The position numbers were made by a program, and so were the translations under genes. From NCBI GenBank assembly GCA_001436895.1, contig JQAY01000009.1, positions 34,796 to 98,795 on the forward strand: DNA of 64,000 bases, written 5' to 3'. Under the pieces are notes generated by a model that did no database searches, was not told the origin of the DNA, and saw nothing but the letters and a program-made list of their open reading frames with translations. The stretch comes from Weissella confusa (GTDB lineage Bacteria; Bacillota; Bacilli; Lactobacillales; Lactobacillaceae). Within the stretch, counting starts at the first letter, position 1; each line of letters starts with the position of its first letter. This document shows, piece after piece, positions 1-8,970 of the stretch.

Positions 1-72
1 GTTATTTTTATTATTTCGTTTTTGATTCACTTGGTTACGCGTCGTCGCATGCATGACCAAGCTACTAAATAG
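1..72 (+). CDS. Metal ABC transporter permease, C-terminal end (partial)
   Basis: Frame 1 is open from the first base and ends with TAG at 70-72. The 23 visible residues are a hydrophobic stretch (VIFIISFLIHLV) followed by a basic tail (TRRR), as expected for the last membrane helix and cytoplasmic end of an inner-membrane permease. The next gene is a Mn/Zn-type binding protein starting 10 bases later, whose ribosome site AGGAG overlaps this stop codon. That spacing and the standard gene order of these transporters support the permease of the same ABC system. The identity is inferred from context, not from motifs. Confidence 0.55.
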   Translation, partial: VIFIISFLIHLVTRRRMHDQATK

Positions 73-82
73 GAGTTTTATT

Positions 83-1033
83 ATGAAGCGAGTTATTGGG
101 ATTATTGTTGCTATCGCTGTTATTGCTGGTGTTGTCTTTGGGTTGACGCACCGCAATTCAGCTTCTGACGGTCGTTCAAGCGACGGTCGTTTGAATGTTG
201 TTTCTTCATTTTCAATTATTAACGAAATCAGCCAAGAAGTTGGTGGTAAGTACGTTAATGCACACACCATCACAGCAATTGGTGCTGATCAACACGATTA
301 CGATCCTACGCCTACTGACGTTAAGCGTACGCAAGATGCAGCCGTTGTCTTTGCAAACGGTTTGAACCTTGAAAAGGGTGGCTCAGGTTGGTTTGATAAG
401 TTGATGAAGACAACTGACAAGCACTACGGTAAGCAAATTTTCAATGTAACTGACGGTATCGACACAATCAAGTTGACGACGGCTGGTGTTGCTGGTCAAG
501 ATAACCCTCACGCTTGGAACGGTATCTTGGAAGGTAAGACTTACGCTGCTAACATCGCTAAGGTTCTTGAGAAGAAGGATCCAAAGCACAAGGCATACTA
601 CGCAAAGCGCGCTGCAGCATACGAAGCTAAGTTGCAAAACCTTTACGAGAAGTGGAATGCTAAGTTCTCTACCCTACCTGCTGATGACAAGAAGTTGGTG
701 ACGCAAGAAGGTGCCATGGCATACTTCGCCCGTGACTTTGGTTTGAAGCCATACTTCATTTGGGAAATTGATACGGAATCAAACGGTACGCCTTCACAAA
801 TCCGTACGCTAGTTGAATCATTGCAAGGCGAAAAGGTTCCTGCAACCTTCGTTGAGCAAGGTGAGTCAGATAAGCCAATGCAAACTGTTATTTCACAAAT
901 CGATTCACACATCGCTGGTGAATTGTGGACGGACTCAGTTTCAAAGAAGTCTGGCGTTGTGCCAACGTACTACGATTTGTTGAACCACAATGCTGAGACA
1001 ATCTACAACGGATTGACTGGTAACGATAAGTAA
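83..1033 (+). CDS. Manganese/zinc ABC transporter substrate-binding protein (PsaA/MntA type)
   Basis: A 316-residue extracytoplasmic metal-binding protein of the cluster A-1 (TroA/PsaA/MntA) family that delivers Mn2+ or Zn2+ to the ABC permease encoded just upstream. The four family metal ligands are visible in order: His in DQHDYDPTP, His in DNPHAWN, Glu in TQEGAMAY and Asp in ELWTDS. The Glu/Asp pair and the close PsaA-like wording (NGLNLE, FIWEIDTESNGTP) favour manganese. The N-terminus is a hydrophobic signal or anchor segment (residues 4-25) without a lipobox cysteine, unlike most Gram-positive homologues. I chose ATG 83 because AGGAG lies 7 bases upstream; the in-frame ATG at 53 lies inside the preceding gene. 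It is last in its operon, before a strong terminator. Confidence 0.88.
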   Translation: MKRVIGIIVAIAVIAGVVFGLTHRNSASDGRSSDGRLNVVSSFSIINEISQEVGGKYVNAHTITAIGADQHDYDPTPTDVKRTQDAAVVFANGLNLEKGGSGWFDKLMKTTDKHYGKQIFNVTDGIDTIKLTTAGVAGQDNPHAWNGILEGKTYAANIAKVLEKKDPKHKAYYAKRAAAYEAKLQNLYEKWNAKFSTLPADDKKLVTQEGAMAYFARDFGLKPYFIWEIDTESNGTPSQIRTLVESLQGEKVPATFVEQGESDKPMQTVISQIDSHIAGELWTDSVSKKSGVVPTYYDLLNHNAETIYNGLTGNDK

Positions 1034-1040
1034 AAAATTA

Positions 1041-1080
1041 ACGCCTTGGATGTCATTTTCGACGTCCAAGGCGTTTTTTT
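1041..1080 (+). terminator. Rho-independent terminator, possibly bidirectional
   Basis: A 14-bp stem (acgccttggatgtc with gacgtccaaggcgt, one G.T pair), loop attt-rich, followed by seven T. It ends the metal transporter operon. An A-rich run on the other side could let it also stop transcription of the convergent YjbR gene. Confidence 0.9.
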
Positions 1081-1088
1081 ATGTGTCG

Positions 1089-1478
1089 TTATAGCTGTCC
1101 TAAATCAATGCGTAATTGTAATTCGGCTTGTTGTTTCTTAGTCATCTTCTTAACAACCAAATCATAGGAATCATGAATCAACTTCTTGACCCCATCATCT
1201 GGAAATTCGTTTTTGTCGACAATAATACTATTCCAGTGCTGTTTATTCATGTGATAGCCCGGAATGATGAATGGAAACTGTTCGCGCAGTTCGGTATTGA
1301 TATAAGGATCATTCTTCAGTGTGATGACATTGTCATGCACAATGCCAAACATCTTTCCCATGATATCGAAATAGTAGGTTTCCCAATCTTCACGCCAATA
1401 CGCCTTGGCCCCTGGCAATGAATTTGCATACGCAATGGCCATTTCTTGTAGTGGTTGTAGTTTGTCTGTTTTGTTCAT
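1089..1478 (-). CDS. MmcQ/YjbR family protein
   Basis: A 129-residue protein of the MmcQ/YjbR family, small single-domain proteins with a CyaY-like fold often called DNA-binding; the biological role is unknown. Family features include the early aromatic/acidic segment around residues 28-36 (WREDWETYYF), the K(M/I)FG motif near residue 42, the GYHMNKQHWNSI segment in the middle and the DLVVKKMTKKQ end. The length is normal. The start ATG is preceded by AAAGGA at suitable spacing. It is convergent with the metal-binding protein gene. A hairpin terminator lies just upstream, so it is probably transcribed apart from the next minus-strand gene. Confidence 0.8.
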   Translation of the reverse strand: MNKTDKLQPLQEMAIAYANSLPGAKAYWREDWETYYFDIMGKMFGIVHDNVITLKNDPYINTELREQFPFIIPGYHMNKQHWNSIIVDKNEFPDDGVKKLIHDSYDLVVKKMTKKQQAELQLRIDLGQL

Positions 1479-1494
1479 GGCGCTTTCCTTTCAA

Positions 1495-1529
1495 TTAAAA
1501 AACGGCATCCCTGGTGCAGGATGCCGTTT
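1495..1529 (-). terminator. Rho-independent terminator
   Basis: Minus-strand stem AAACGGCATCC / GGATGCCGTTT (11 bp) with an 8-base loop and a T-rich tail. It lies 85 bases beyond the stop of the unknown gene at 1615-2058 and about 20 bases before the YjbR start. Confidence 0.85.
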
Positions 1530-1614
1530 AAGATTACGCTGTATATTTATAATAGTCCAATTCTGTGGAAAAACAACTATTTACGCTCGATGGTTGTATG
1601 TTAATTTCATGAAT

Positions 1615-2058
1615 TTAATGCAAATCATGACGCGTGACCACATTATGGTTCAACAACGTCTTTAACATATCCGCTAATTTGCCCGCTTGTTGCATCTCGC
1701 GGAGATCGGCTACCAACGCTTGGTCATGATTGGTTAATGAATCACTTAATTCCAATGATTCAAGATATTCATCCGCGACTGACAGCTGGTCATTCAACTT
1801 CTTCTCAAGTAGTGGCACCATATCTTCAGCTTCAACATACATGGTAAACGGCGTTACCCCATTCTGTTGCTTGGCATTTGGTTGTTGCACTGAGACATAC
1901 AAACTTTGTGGTGTTAACGCATCATTTGACTGGGCAGCAATTTGGCTAATGGCTACTTGCATATCCCAAGCACGCTTTATATGGTGGGCCAATTGCTTAT
2001 AGTACGTTTGCTTTGAATTCGCTGGTTGTTCGACTTTTTTAGTTTTACCAAACATCAT
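1615..2058 (-). CDS. Conserved hypothetical protein
   Basis: A 147-residue soluble, probably largely helical protein that I do not recognise. It begins with a basic stretch (MFGKTKKVEQ) and ends in two likely amphipathic helices rich in Leu, Asp and Gln. No signal peptide, membrane segment or catalytic motif is visible. I took the ATG at 2058 because GGAGAAAG lies directly upstream; the longer open frame to 2094 would run through the terminator of the preceding gene. There is no room for a separate promoter between that terminator and this start, so expression probably depends on read-through from dgkB. Confidence 0.6.
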   Translation of the reverse strand: MMFGKTKKVEQPANSKQTYYKQLAHHIKRAWDMQVAISQIAAQSNDALTPQSLYVSVQQPNAKQQNGVTPFTMYVEAEDMVPLLEKKLNDQLSVADEYLESLELSDSLTNHDQALVADLREMQQAGKLADMLKTLLNHNVVTRHDLH

Positions 2059-2066
2059 TCTTTCTC

Positions 2067-2100
2067 CAAAAAAGAGCCCACCTTTGTTCGGCAAGCTCTT
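2067..2100 (-). terminator. Rho-independent terminator after dgkB
   Basis: Minus strand: AAGAGCTTGCC, loop gaacaaa, GGTGGGCTCTT (11 pairs, three G.T), then six T. The GGAG ribosome site of the next gene follows immediately after the T-run. Confidence 0.8.
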
Positions 2101-2114
2101 GTCTACAAAATTAA

Positions 2115-3068
2115 TTAATTTTCGTGTAAATACAAAGGTAAATCAATTAGACTATCATCTGGCATTTCATCCACGTTTGCAACCATTGCAATGTGGGCCT
2201 TGTGATCCTTGAATACAACAGGTGCATCCCCACCGTATTCACCGTCCAAATTAATCATAACCTTAGCATTCTCATCCAATGGCTTGATTGTGACGTTTTC
2301 TGACTTCACATAAAGCAAGTTTGGATTATCGACGTGCTTTCCAGTCAATACTTCAGAAATCAATTGCAAGATTTCAGCAAACTTCGTCGTCTTAACCACC
2401 AACAACGTAAACTTACCGTCATCCAATTGGGCATCTGGGACGATTTGCTCGAAACCACCAACTGAGTTCGTCAATGCCAAGAAGAACATTGATGAACGAC
2501 CTTCAAAGACACCGTTATCGTATTCAACACGCAAGTTCATTGGTGCGACACGCGTCAACATTTCGGCACCCTTAACGACATAGGCCAAGTAACCGTACAT
2601 TGACTTCAACTTTGATGGCACTGAATAAGTCAATTCTGACAAAGAACCACCAGCTGCAATGTTGATAAAGTAGGTGTCGTTGGCTTGTCCAACGTCCATT
2701 TGCGCTGCCTTGCCCTTCAAAATCACCTTAGCGGCTTCCAAAGGATCTTCACGTGGAATACGCAATGCACGAGCATAGTCATTCGTTGTACCAGCCGGAA
2801 TAATCGCCAACATTGGACGCTTCTCCAATGGGGCAATACCGTTCACAACTTCGTTAATTGTACCGTCACCACCGGCTGCAACCAACAACTCAAAACCAGC
2901 TTCGGCAGCACAACGCGCCTCATTCAATGCAGAATTTGGTTCAGCAGTCGTCGCAAAAGCACTCGTTTCATAACCAGCCTTTTCATAGACATTCAAAATA
3001 TCAACCAAGTCGCGACGAATGGCTTCGCGACCAGACGTTGGATTGTAAATGATACGCGCACGCTTCAT
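2115..3068 (-). CDS. dgkB: Diacylglycerol/lipid kinase family protein
   Basis: A 317-residue soluble lipid kinase of the DgkB/YegS/BmrU family. These enzymes phosphorylate diacylglycerol with ATP at the cytoplasmic membrane face, recycling it into phosphatidic acid. The N-terminal catalytic domain shows YNPTSG at residues 8-13, the ATP-binding GGDGTINEV near residue 65 and PAGTTNDYAR near residue 95. The C-terminal half is the beta-sandwich domain of the family (for example MINLDGE near the end). The length is standard. It follows gatB after 80 bases that hold a short GCAGACA/TGTCTGC dyad and a possible -10 (TATACT), so it may have its own promoter. GAGGAG precedes the ATG. Confidence 0.88.
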   Translation of the reverse strand: MKRARIIYNPTSGREAIRRDLVDILNVYEKAGYETSAFATTAEPNSALNEARCAAEAGFELLVAAGGDGTINEVVNGIAPLEKRPMLAIIPAGTTNDYARALRIPREDPLEAAKVILKGKAAQMDVGQANDTYFINIAAGGSLSELTYSVPSKLKSMYGYLAYVVKGAEMLTRVAPMNLRVEYDNGVFEGRSSMFFLALTNSVGGFEQIVPDAQLDDGKFTLLVVKTTKFAEILQLISEVLTGKHVDNPNLLYVKSENVTIKPLDENAKVMINLDGEYGGDAPVVFKDHKAHIAMVANVDEMPDDSLIDLPLYLHEN

Positions 3069-3148
3069 GGTGTTCTCTCCTCAAGTTTTCAATATATGTA
3101 TTGCAGACACCAAGTATATCGATGTCTGCCTAAATTAATCTTATGTTT

Positions 3149-4594
3149 TTATTGCGGCTTACGGGCGTTCAAACCAGCCATCAACAACTCGTTAACCACG
3201 TTAGGGTTGGCGTTACCCTTGGTTTCCTTCATGATCTTTCCGACCAAGAAACCAACAGCACGGTCCTTACCGTTGTGGAAGTCGATGATTGATTGCTCAT
3301 TGTCATCCAAAATGCCGTCAATAATTGGCGTCAAAATAGCTGGATCTGACAATTGCTTCAAACCGTTAGCTTCAACGTATTCGACTGGGTCTTCACCTTG
3401 CGTAATTGCCACAAAGACCTTCTTAGCCATCTTCGTTGAGATTGTACCGTCATCGATCAACTTGATCATGCCGGCCAAATGAGCTGGTGTCAAAGCAGTC
3501 TCTTCCAAATCAACTTGCTTCTCGTTCAAGAAGGCGTTAACGTCACCCATCAAGTAGTTAGCTGAACGCTTTGGATCAGCACCCTCAGCAACCGTTGCGT
3601 CAAAGAAGTTAGCCATGGCCAACGTTTGCGTCAACACTTCTGAGTCGTACACTTCCAAACCAAGTTCATCGACATAGCGAGCCTTACGTTCAGTTGCTGA
3701 TTCTGGCAACTTCGCACGCACTTCTTCAACCCATTCGTTCGTGATGTGAACTGGTGTCAAATCTGGTTCTGGGAAGTAACGGTAATCATCAGCCGTTTCC
3801 TTCTCACGCATCAAAACAGTTTCACCCGTTGCTTCATCGAAACGACGTGTTTGTTGCTTGATTGTGCCACCAGCCATGTAAATCTTAGCGTGACGCTCTT
3901 CTTCGAACGCCAAAGCCTTACGAACATAGTTGAATGAGTTCAAGTTCTTCAACTCGACCTTAGTTCCGTATTCCTTAGAACCAACTGGGCGAATTGAGAT
4001 GTTGGCGTCAACACGCATTGAACCTTCTTGCATCTTAACGTCTGAAATACCCGTAAATTGGATAGCTTGGCGCAAAGCTTCAAGGTATGCGTAGGCCTCG
4101 TCTGGTGATGAAATGTCAGGTGCACCAACGATTTCAATCAATGGTGTTCCTTGACGGTTCAAGTCAACGTATGAGTAACCATCAGTCCCGTGGGTGTTCT
4201 TACCAGCGTCTTCTTCGACGTGAAGCTCAGTAATACCAACGCGCTTCTTCTCACCCTCGAACTCAATTTCCAACCAACCATTACGGCCAATTGGCTCTTG
4301 TTGTTGCGTGATTTGGTAAGCCTTTGGGTTGTCTGGGTAGAAGTAGTTCTTACGATCCCAGTGCAAATCGCGTGTCACATCAGCATTCAAAGCCAAAGCG
4401 GCCATCATACCGTATTCCAACGCACCCTTGTTCGCCTGTGGCAAAACACCAGGGTAACCCCAGTCAATAACGTTCGTGTTGGCGTTAGGCTCAGCACCGT
4501 ATTGAACTGGTGAAGGTGACATTGCCTTTGAGTTGGTCTTCAACTCAACGTGGACTTCAAGTCCGATTGTCGTTTCAAAGTTAGGCACAGCCAT
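3149..4594 (-). CDS. gatB: Aspartyl/glutamyl-tRNA amidotransferase subunit B
   Basis: The 481-residue GatB subunit of the GatCAB amidotransferase. It binds misacylated Glu-tRNA(Gln) or Asp-tRNA(Asn), activates the carboxyl with ATP, and accepts ammonia channelled from GatA. The signature [12 protein letters not shown] is at residues 8-19. The kinase-like catalytic core runs to about residue 290 ([31 protein letters not shown]), followed by the helical linker and the YqeY-like tail domain, ending in [20 protein letters not shown]. The length is normal. Its ATG overlaps the gatA stop by one base (TAATG), which implies translational coupling in a gatC-gatA-gatB operon. Confidence 0.96.
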   Translation of the reverse strand: MAVPNFETTIGLEVHVELKTNSKAMSPSPVQYGAEPNANTNVIDWGYPGVLPQANKGALEYGMMAALALNADVTRDLHWDRKNYFYPDNPKAYQITQQQEPIGRNGWLEIEFEGEKKRVGITELHVEEDAGKNTHGTDGYSYVDLNRQGTPLIEIVGAPDISSPDEAYAYLEALRQAIQFTGISDVKMQEGSMRVDANISIRPVGSKEYGTKVELKNLNSFNYVRKALAFEEERHAKIYMAGGTIKQQTRRFDEATGETVLMREKETADDYRYFPEPDLTPVHITNEWVEEVRAKLPESATERKARYVDELGLEVYDSEVLTQTLAMANFFDATVAEGADPKRSANYLMGDVNAFLNEKQVDLEETALTPAHLAGMIKLIDDGTISTKMAKKVFVAITQGEDPVEYVEANGLKQLSDPAILTPIIDGILDDNEQSIIDFHNGKDRAVGFLVGKIMKETKGNANPNVVNELLMAGLNARKPQ

Positions 4595-6051
4595 TACTTG
4601 TTACCTCCTGGTACTTGTTCAAACAAACGTGTTGCTTGCTCGTATGCGTATGCAGCACGGTAAATCGTCTCTTCTTGGAAACGTTTTGCGATAAATTGCA
4701 TACCAACTGGCAAACCATCAACAAAGCCAGCAGGTACTGACATACCTGGCAAACCAGCCATGTTAACTGGAATCGTCAATACGTCGTTCATGTAAGTGAC
4801 TTCTGGATCATCTTCGTTAGCACCGAAGTTGTAAGCGACGTTTGGTGTTGTTGGGGCGATAATCAAATCGTACTTAGCGAAGACATTTTGGAAGTCCTCG
4901 TTCATCAACGTACGAACTTGAGCAGCCTTCTTAAAGAATGCATCGTAAGTTCCAGCTGACAATGAGTACGTTCCCAACATGATACGACGCTTAACTTCGT
5001 CACCGAAGCCTTGTGAACGCGTTTGAACGTACAAGTCGTCCAAGTTCTTCACACCTTCAGGACGGAAGCCGTAACGAATACCATCGAAACGTTGCAAGTT
5101 TGATGAAGCTTCGGCAGAACCCAAGATGTAGTATGCAGCAACACCGTACTTCGTGTGTGGCAATGATACTTCTTCGACTTCAGCACCCAACTCTTCAAGC
5201 TTGGCAATACCAGCCTTGATTGTTGCCTTAACATCTTCGTTGATTCCGGCACCAAAGTATTCAGCTGGCACCGCAATCTTCATGCCCTTGATGTCGCCGT
5301 TCAAGTTAGCAGCAAAATCAGGTACTACTTGGTCTGAAGACGTTTGGTCCTTCTCATCTTGCCCAGCCATAGCTGACAAAACGCGGGCGTTGTCCTTAAC
5401 CGTACGTGTGAAGACACCAACTTGGTCCAATGATGACGCAAAGGCGATAACACCCCAACGTGATACACGACCGTACGTTGGCTTCATACCAACAATACCG
5501 TTGAAGGCTGCTGGTTGACGGATTGAACCACCCGTATCAGTTCCCAATGCAAATGGCACTTGACCAGCTGCAACAGCAACGGCAGAACCACCTGATGAAC
5601 CACCAGGAACCTTCGTTTGGTCCCAAGCGTTCTTCGTCTTTCGGTAGTATGACGTTTCACTTGTTGAACCCATGGCAAATTCGTCCATGTTCAACTTACC
5701 AACGCCAACTGCGCCGTTGTCACGCAACTTTTCAACAACCGTTGCGTCGTAAATTGGCTTGAAGTTTTGCAAAATCTTTGAGGCAGCCGTCGTCGTGACA
5801 CCCTTCGTTACCAAGTTATCCTTGATACCGTATGGGATACCTGACAAGATGTTGTCTGGGTCGATACCAGCTTCATCAATCGCAGCGGCTTCTGCCAATG
5901 CTTCGTCCTTCATCACCGTGATGAAAGCTTCATACGTGTCGTCTGTGGCAGCAATGTTATCCAACGTTGCTTGTGCCAATTCAACGGCCGTAATTTCCTT
6001 GTTAACGAGTTGCTCGTGCAAGGTTTCCAAATCTGTGTGCAAGAAATCCAT
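4594..6051 (-). CDS. gatA: Glutamyl-tRNA(Gln)/aspartyl-tRNA(Asn) amidotransferase subunit A
   Basis: The 485-residue amidase subunit of GatCAB. It hydrolyses glutamine and passes ammonia to GatB for tRNA-dependent synthesis of Gln-tRNA and Asn-tRNA. The amidase-signature triad is visible: the Lys in YGIKDN (about residue 77) and the Ser pair of the stretch [10 protein letters not shown] ... [11 protein letters not shown] (about residues 148-178). The C-terminal GMQFIAKRF segment is also typical. The length is normal. It sits between gatC and gatB, sharing one base with each (TAATG at both junctions), so the three subunits should be made in equal amounts. Confidence 0.96.
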   Translation of the reverse strand: MDFLHTDLETLHEQLVNKEITAVELAQATLDNIAATDDTYEAFITVMKDEALAEAAAIDEAGIDPDNILSGIPYGIKDNLVTKGVTTTAASKILQNFKPIYDATVVEKLRDNGAVGVGKLNMDEFAMGSTSETSYYRKTKNAWDQTKVPGGSSGGSAVAVAAGQVPFALGTDTGGSIRQPAAFNGIVGMKPTYGRVSRWGVIAFASSLDQVGVFTRTVKDNARVLSAMAGQDEKDQTSSDQVVPDFAANLNGDIKGMKIAVPAEYFGAGINEDVKATIKAGIAKLEELGAEVEEVSLPHTKYGVAAYYILGSAEASSNLQRFDGIRYGFRPEGVKNLDDLYVQTRSQGFGDEVKRRIMLGTYSLSAGTYDAFFKKAAQVRTLMNEDFQNVFAKYDLIIAPTTPNVAYNFGANEDDPEVTYMNDVLTIPVNMAGLPGMSVPAGFVDGLPVGMQFIAKRFQEETIYRAAYAYEQATRLFEQVPGGNK

Positions 6052-6362
6052 TAGCCCTCTGCTCCTTCATCAAGAATAGCTGGCACCTTAATCAAGGTAT
6101 CCGTGTGTTCTGGTGCATTTGCCAACAATTCTGCTGATTGGTGTGCGTTAACCGCAACGTCATCGCGCAAAACTGTGTGCATTTCTGTCACTGAATACGT
6201 TGGCTTTACGCCCTCCGTATCAACTTCAGCCAAAGTCGTCACCACTTCGAAAATCTTCTCCAAGTGGTCTGTAAACATGTCGGCTTCAGCGTCCGTCAAA
6301 GTCAACTTTGCCAAGTTGGCAACGTGTTCAACTTCTTCACGTGTAATTTGCTCGTTTGCCAT
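6051..6362 (-). CDS. gatC: Aspartyl/glutamyl-tRNA amidotransferase subunit C
   Basis: A 103-residue GatC, the small subunit that wraps around GatA and stabilises the GatAB complex. The family pattern is clear: [19 protein letters not shown] near the N-terminus and a C-terminal half containing LREDxx-like LRDDVA and a final acidic tail. I chose the ATG at 6362 because AAAGGA lies six bases upstream; two earlier in-frame ATG codons sit on or before that site. It is the first gene of gatCAB, 51 bases after the rRNA methyltransferase gene with no terminator seen between them, so they may be co-transcribed. Confidence 0.93.
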   Translation of the reverse strand: MANEQITREEVEHVANLAKLTLTDAEADMFTDHLEKIFEVVTTLAEVDTEGVKPTYSVTEMHTVLRDDVAVNAHQSAELLANAPEHTDTLIKVPAILDEGAEG

Positions 6363-6413
6363 GTGCATTCCTTTCAAGCTGTAATAGGTTTATTTTACCA
6401 AAAAACCGCACTA

Positions 6414-7817
6414 TTAGTACATATCGTCAGATAATTCTTCTGCTTTATCTTCACGAACCAAGAAGCGCAATCCCTTTGGATAGAAATTCTTCATTTGGCC
6501 ATCAACCAACTTACCGAAACCAGTTCCGTTGCCACCGATTTCAAGCAAGTACCAACCGTTCTGATATTGGTCGCGGTCACGAATCATGAACGTATCGCCG
6601 TGAACGTATTGCGCCCACTCTTCGTCGGTCAATTCGTAACGGCGCGTAAATTGGTCTGGGTGAAGTGCCAAGGCCAAGGCCAAACTTGGCTCGAAGCGCT
6701 TCTTCTTCAAAGTTCCCAAGTGGACCCCAACACGCATCACTTGAAGTCCCGTCAAATCAGGCGTTCCTTCTGGCGCTGCGTAGATTTGGTCACCAAAGGC
6801 AATCAACAATTTTGGGTCGTAATCCGGCATGAAATCTGCACGGAATGCTTGCCATAATTCGCGTTGATCCTTGGTCAAGTTAGACTTAGCCAACTTAGGT
6901 TCCTTAGAAACGTAATCTTCATCCGTTTGATTTGAAATCAACTTGGCCATAAAGTGCCCTTCACCATCTGAGTGGTGTGGGAACAAACGCGCCGTCTTCT
7001 TCAAATCAGGGTTACCATCGGCCCATTCTGGCTTTCCATCGTCCATACCTTCGTACTTGTCAGCATCAACAATTTCCAAGTCAGGGCGCTCGTTAATCAG
7101 CCAAGCGATGATACGTTCATCTTCTTCTGGTGCGAACGTGCAAGTTGAGTAAACCAATTGGCCACCCGGCTTCAACATCTTAACGGCTTCTTCCAAAATT
7201 TCACGTTGGCGCGCAGCGTTTTCTTCTGGGTAGTGTTCGTGCCAGTACTTAATTGCAGCTGGGTCCTTACGGAACATACCTTCACCAGAACATGGTGCGT
7301 CCAACACAATCTTGTCGAAGTATTGTGGGAACTTTGGTGACAACTCTTGTGGTGAGTGGTTCGTCACAATCGCATTTTGGATACCAAAGCGCTCCACGTT
7401 TTCACTCAAGATAGCAGCACGCTTACGGAAAATTTCATTTGAGACCAACAGTCCCTTTTGTTCCATAAACGATGCCAAGTGTGTGGTCTTTCCACCAGGT
7501 GCAGCGGCCAAATCTAGCACGCGTTCGCCTGGCTTGGGGTGAGCAAGTTCACCAACCAATTGGGCTGATGGCTCTTGTGAGTAAATGACACCCGTTGTGT
7601 GATCAACAGAGTGGCCTTTTACGGCACCGAAGTTTCCCCACTTCCCCCATGGCACCTTGCCATCGACCTTGGTATCGTATAGATCCATGTTGGCCTTCAA
7701 GGGGTTTTGACGGAACGCCTTCACGACAGGCTTATCGAACGATTCAATAAAAGCATCTGCCTCATCGCCAAGTAATTGACGGTATTTTTCTTCAAATCCT
7801 TCTGGTAACTCCGCCAT
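6414..7817 (-). CDS. RsmF-type 16S rRNA m5C methyltransferase (RsmB/NOP family)
   Basis: A 467-residue SAM-dependent RNA cytosine-5 methyltransferase of the RsmB/NOP (YebU/RsmF-like) family, expected to modify 16S rRNA. The N-terminal RNA-binding region is followed by the methyltransferase core: the SAM-binding LDLAAAPGGKTTHLA near residue 105, the catalytic-loop DAPCSGEGMFR near residue 175, and the second cysteine motif YSTCTFAPEEDE near residue 225. Both Cys are present, so it should be active. The C-terminal portion carries the RsmF-type RNA-binding domain, including NGWYLLEIGGNGTG-like sequence. AAGGAG precedes the ATG. The exact target nucleotide cannot be read from sequence. Confidence 0.88.
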   Translation of the reverse strand: MAELPEGFEEKYRQLLGDEADAFIESFDKPVVKAFRQNPLKANMDLYDTKVDGKVPWGKWGNFGAVKGHSVDHTTGVIYSQEPSAQLVGELAHPKPGERVLDLAAAPGGKTTHLASFMEQKGLLVSNEIFRKRAAILSENVERFGIQNAIVTNHSPQELSPKFPQYFDKIVLDAPCSGEGMFRKDPAAIKYWHEHYPEENAARQREILEEAVKMLKPGGQLVYSTCTFAPEEDERIIAWLINERPDLEIVDADKYEGMDDGKPEWADGNPDLKKTARLFPHHSDGEGHFMAKLISNQTDEDYVSKEPKLAKSNLTKDQRELWQAFRADFMPDYDPKLLIAFGDQIYAAPEGTPDLTGLQVMRVGVHLGTLKKKRFEPSLALALALHPDQFTRRYELTDEEWAQYVHGDTFMIRDRDQYQNGWYLLEIGGNGTGFGKLVDGQMKNFYPKGLRFLVREDKAEELSDDMY

Positions 7818-7932
7818 TCGGTATCTCCTTAAATCTAAGTATTCTTATTTATTTTACACGTTTTTCATGTATTTTAAAAACCTGACCTGTTGCGGTTTGG
7901 GGTGGTAATTATTATGTGAACTTCGAGACACG

Positions 7933-8029
7933 AAAAAAGCGTCCACCGCGTAAGCAGTAGACGCCCCATTATCCAAACCTAGGAACCTGTCGGCCTAGCG
8001 AAGCTGCCACTTCGTTAGGCTTTTTCTAT
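7933..8029 (-). ncRNA. Candidate small structured RNA or transcribed leader (about 97 nt)
   Basis: The 260-bp gap between rsmF-like and the HAD gene contains a compact RNA-like unit on the minus strand. A strong extended -10 (TGTTATAAT) is followed by a 5' hairpin at 7993-8020 (GCCTAACGAAG/CTTCGCTAGGC, one mismatch), a 28-base linker containing CCTAGG, and a 3' terminator hairpin at 7939-7964 (11 pairs, loop TTAC) with six T. I found no open frame in it and no match to SRP RNA, 6S or tRNA signatures. It could be an independent sRNA or an attenuated leader for the methyltransferase gene 116 bases downstream. On the plus strand the 5' hairpin also has a T-run, so it could act as a terminator there. 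Confidence 0.5.
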
Positions 8030-8035
8030 GTCTAA

Positions 8036-8041
8036 ATTATA
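8036..8041 (-). promoter_or_regulatory. Extended -10 promoter of the small RNA candidate
   Basis: Minus-strand TGTTATAAT gives a perfect -10 plus the TGn extension; the -35 position (TTCCAC) is weak. The predicted start is near 8029, just before the first hairpin. Confidence 0.55.
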
Positions 8042-8078
8042 ACATAGTCCCTTGCATCGTGGAACTTTACTTCAATAA

Positions 8079-8909
8079 TTACAATGACAACTTCAACAGC
8101 TTCTCAAGATAACGAGCCAAGCCGTCTTCTTCGTTAGTGTATTCTGTCATATCGTCGGCAATCGCCTTTAGTTCAGGGTTCCCGTTCTTCATCACAACAC
8201 CGTGAGTTGCGTAGCCGATCATCTCGAAGTCATTCATCTCATCCCCAAAGGCATAGATATCATCTTTCTTAATGTCGTAAGCCTTACGCAAGATGTCCAA
8301 ACCAGTATCCTTTGAAACACCAGCTGGTGCCACTTCAAGAACTGGTGATTCACCACCCCACGTCTTAACATTCACGCGGTCAGCACCGTAGCGCTCGGTC
8401 ACGAAGTGTTGAATCTGTGATTGGTGCAAGGCATTTTCGGCGTGAATTAAGATAGCATTCACATCCGTTTGCAAGTTCAAACGATCCAACATCTTACGGT
8501 TCGCTTCGTCTTGTGGGAAGAAAATCGCATCTTCCGTATTACGTTGTGGGCCATTACCATTTGCCCACACGTCATTTTTGCTTTCCGCAACGACAGTATC
8601 AATACCCATCATTTGTGCATTTTCAAGCAGGTCAAACGCAATTTCACGATCAATATTAAATGAATACTCGTGTTCCCAGTGTTGACGTGGCTTATGACCC
8701 AATGACCCGTTGAAGTTAATCATTGGTGACTTCAAGCCCAACGTGTCGTAAATATCCATCGACAAACGTACGGGACGCCCCGTAACGATTGACACAATGT
8801 GCCCATCTGCTTGTGCAGCTTGCAACGTACGACGGGTACGGTCTGAAACCTCACCTGCGTCATTCAATGTTGTCTTATCCAAATCAATTCCGATTAATTT
8901 GCGTTCCAT
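8079..8909 (-). CDS. Cof-type HAD-IIB family hydrolase
   Basis: A 276-residue HAD-superfamily phosphatase of the Cof/YidA (IIB cap) type, which dephosphorylates sugar phosphates or related metabolites in the cytosol; the true substrate is not predictable. Motif I is GIDLDKTTLN at residues 7-16 with both Asp residues, motif II is the Thr in VTGRP near residue 43, and motifs III/IV appear as the Lys in SKDTGLDIL and FGDEMNDFEMI near residue 222. The cap lies between. GAGGGG precedes the ATG. It starts 61 bases after the antiporter gene with no clear terminator between, so read-through is possible. Confidence 0.87.
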   Translation of the reverse strand: MERKLIGIDLDKTTLNDAGEVSDRTRRTLQAAQADGHIVSIVTGRPVRLSMDIYDTLGLKSPMINFNGSLGHKPRQHWEHEYSFNIDREIAFDLLENAQMMGIDTVVAESKNDVWANGNGPQRNTEDAIFFPQDEANRKMLDRLNLQTDVNAILIHAENALHQSQIQHFVTERYGADRVNVKTWGGESPVLEVAPAGVSKDTGLDILRKAYDIKKDDIYAFGDEMNDFEMIGYATHGVVMKNGNPELKAIADDMTEYTNEEDGLARYLEKLLKLSL

Positions 8910-8970
8910 GCGTTAGACCCCTCTTTTGACTCAATTGGTACTATGTTAGCACATATCTGAATGGGCGTAA

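Noticed and set aside
7933..8029. SRP RNA, 6S RNA or tRNA.
   Set aside because: The SRP GGAA tetraloop region, the length of 6S, and tRNA arms are all missing.
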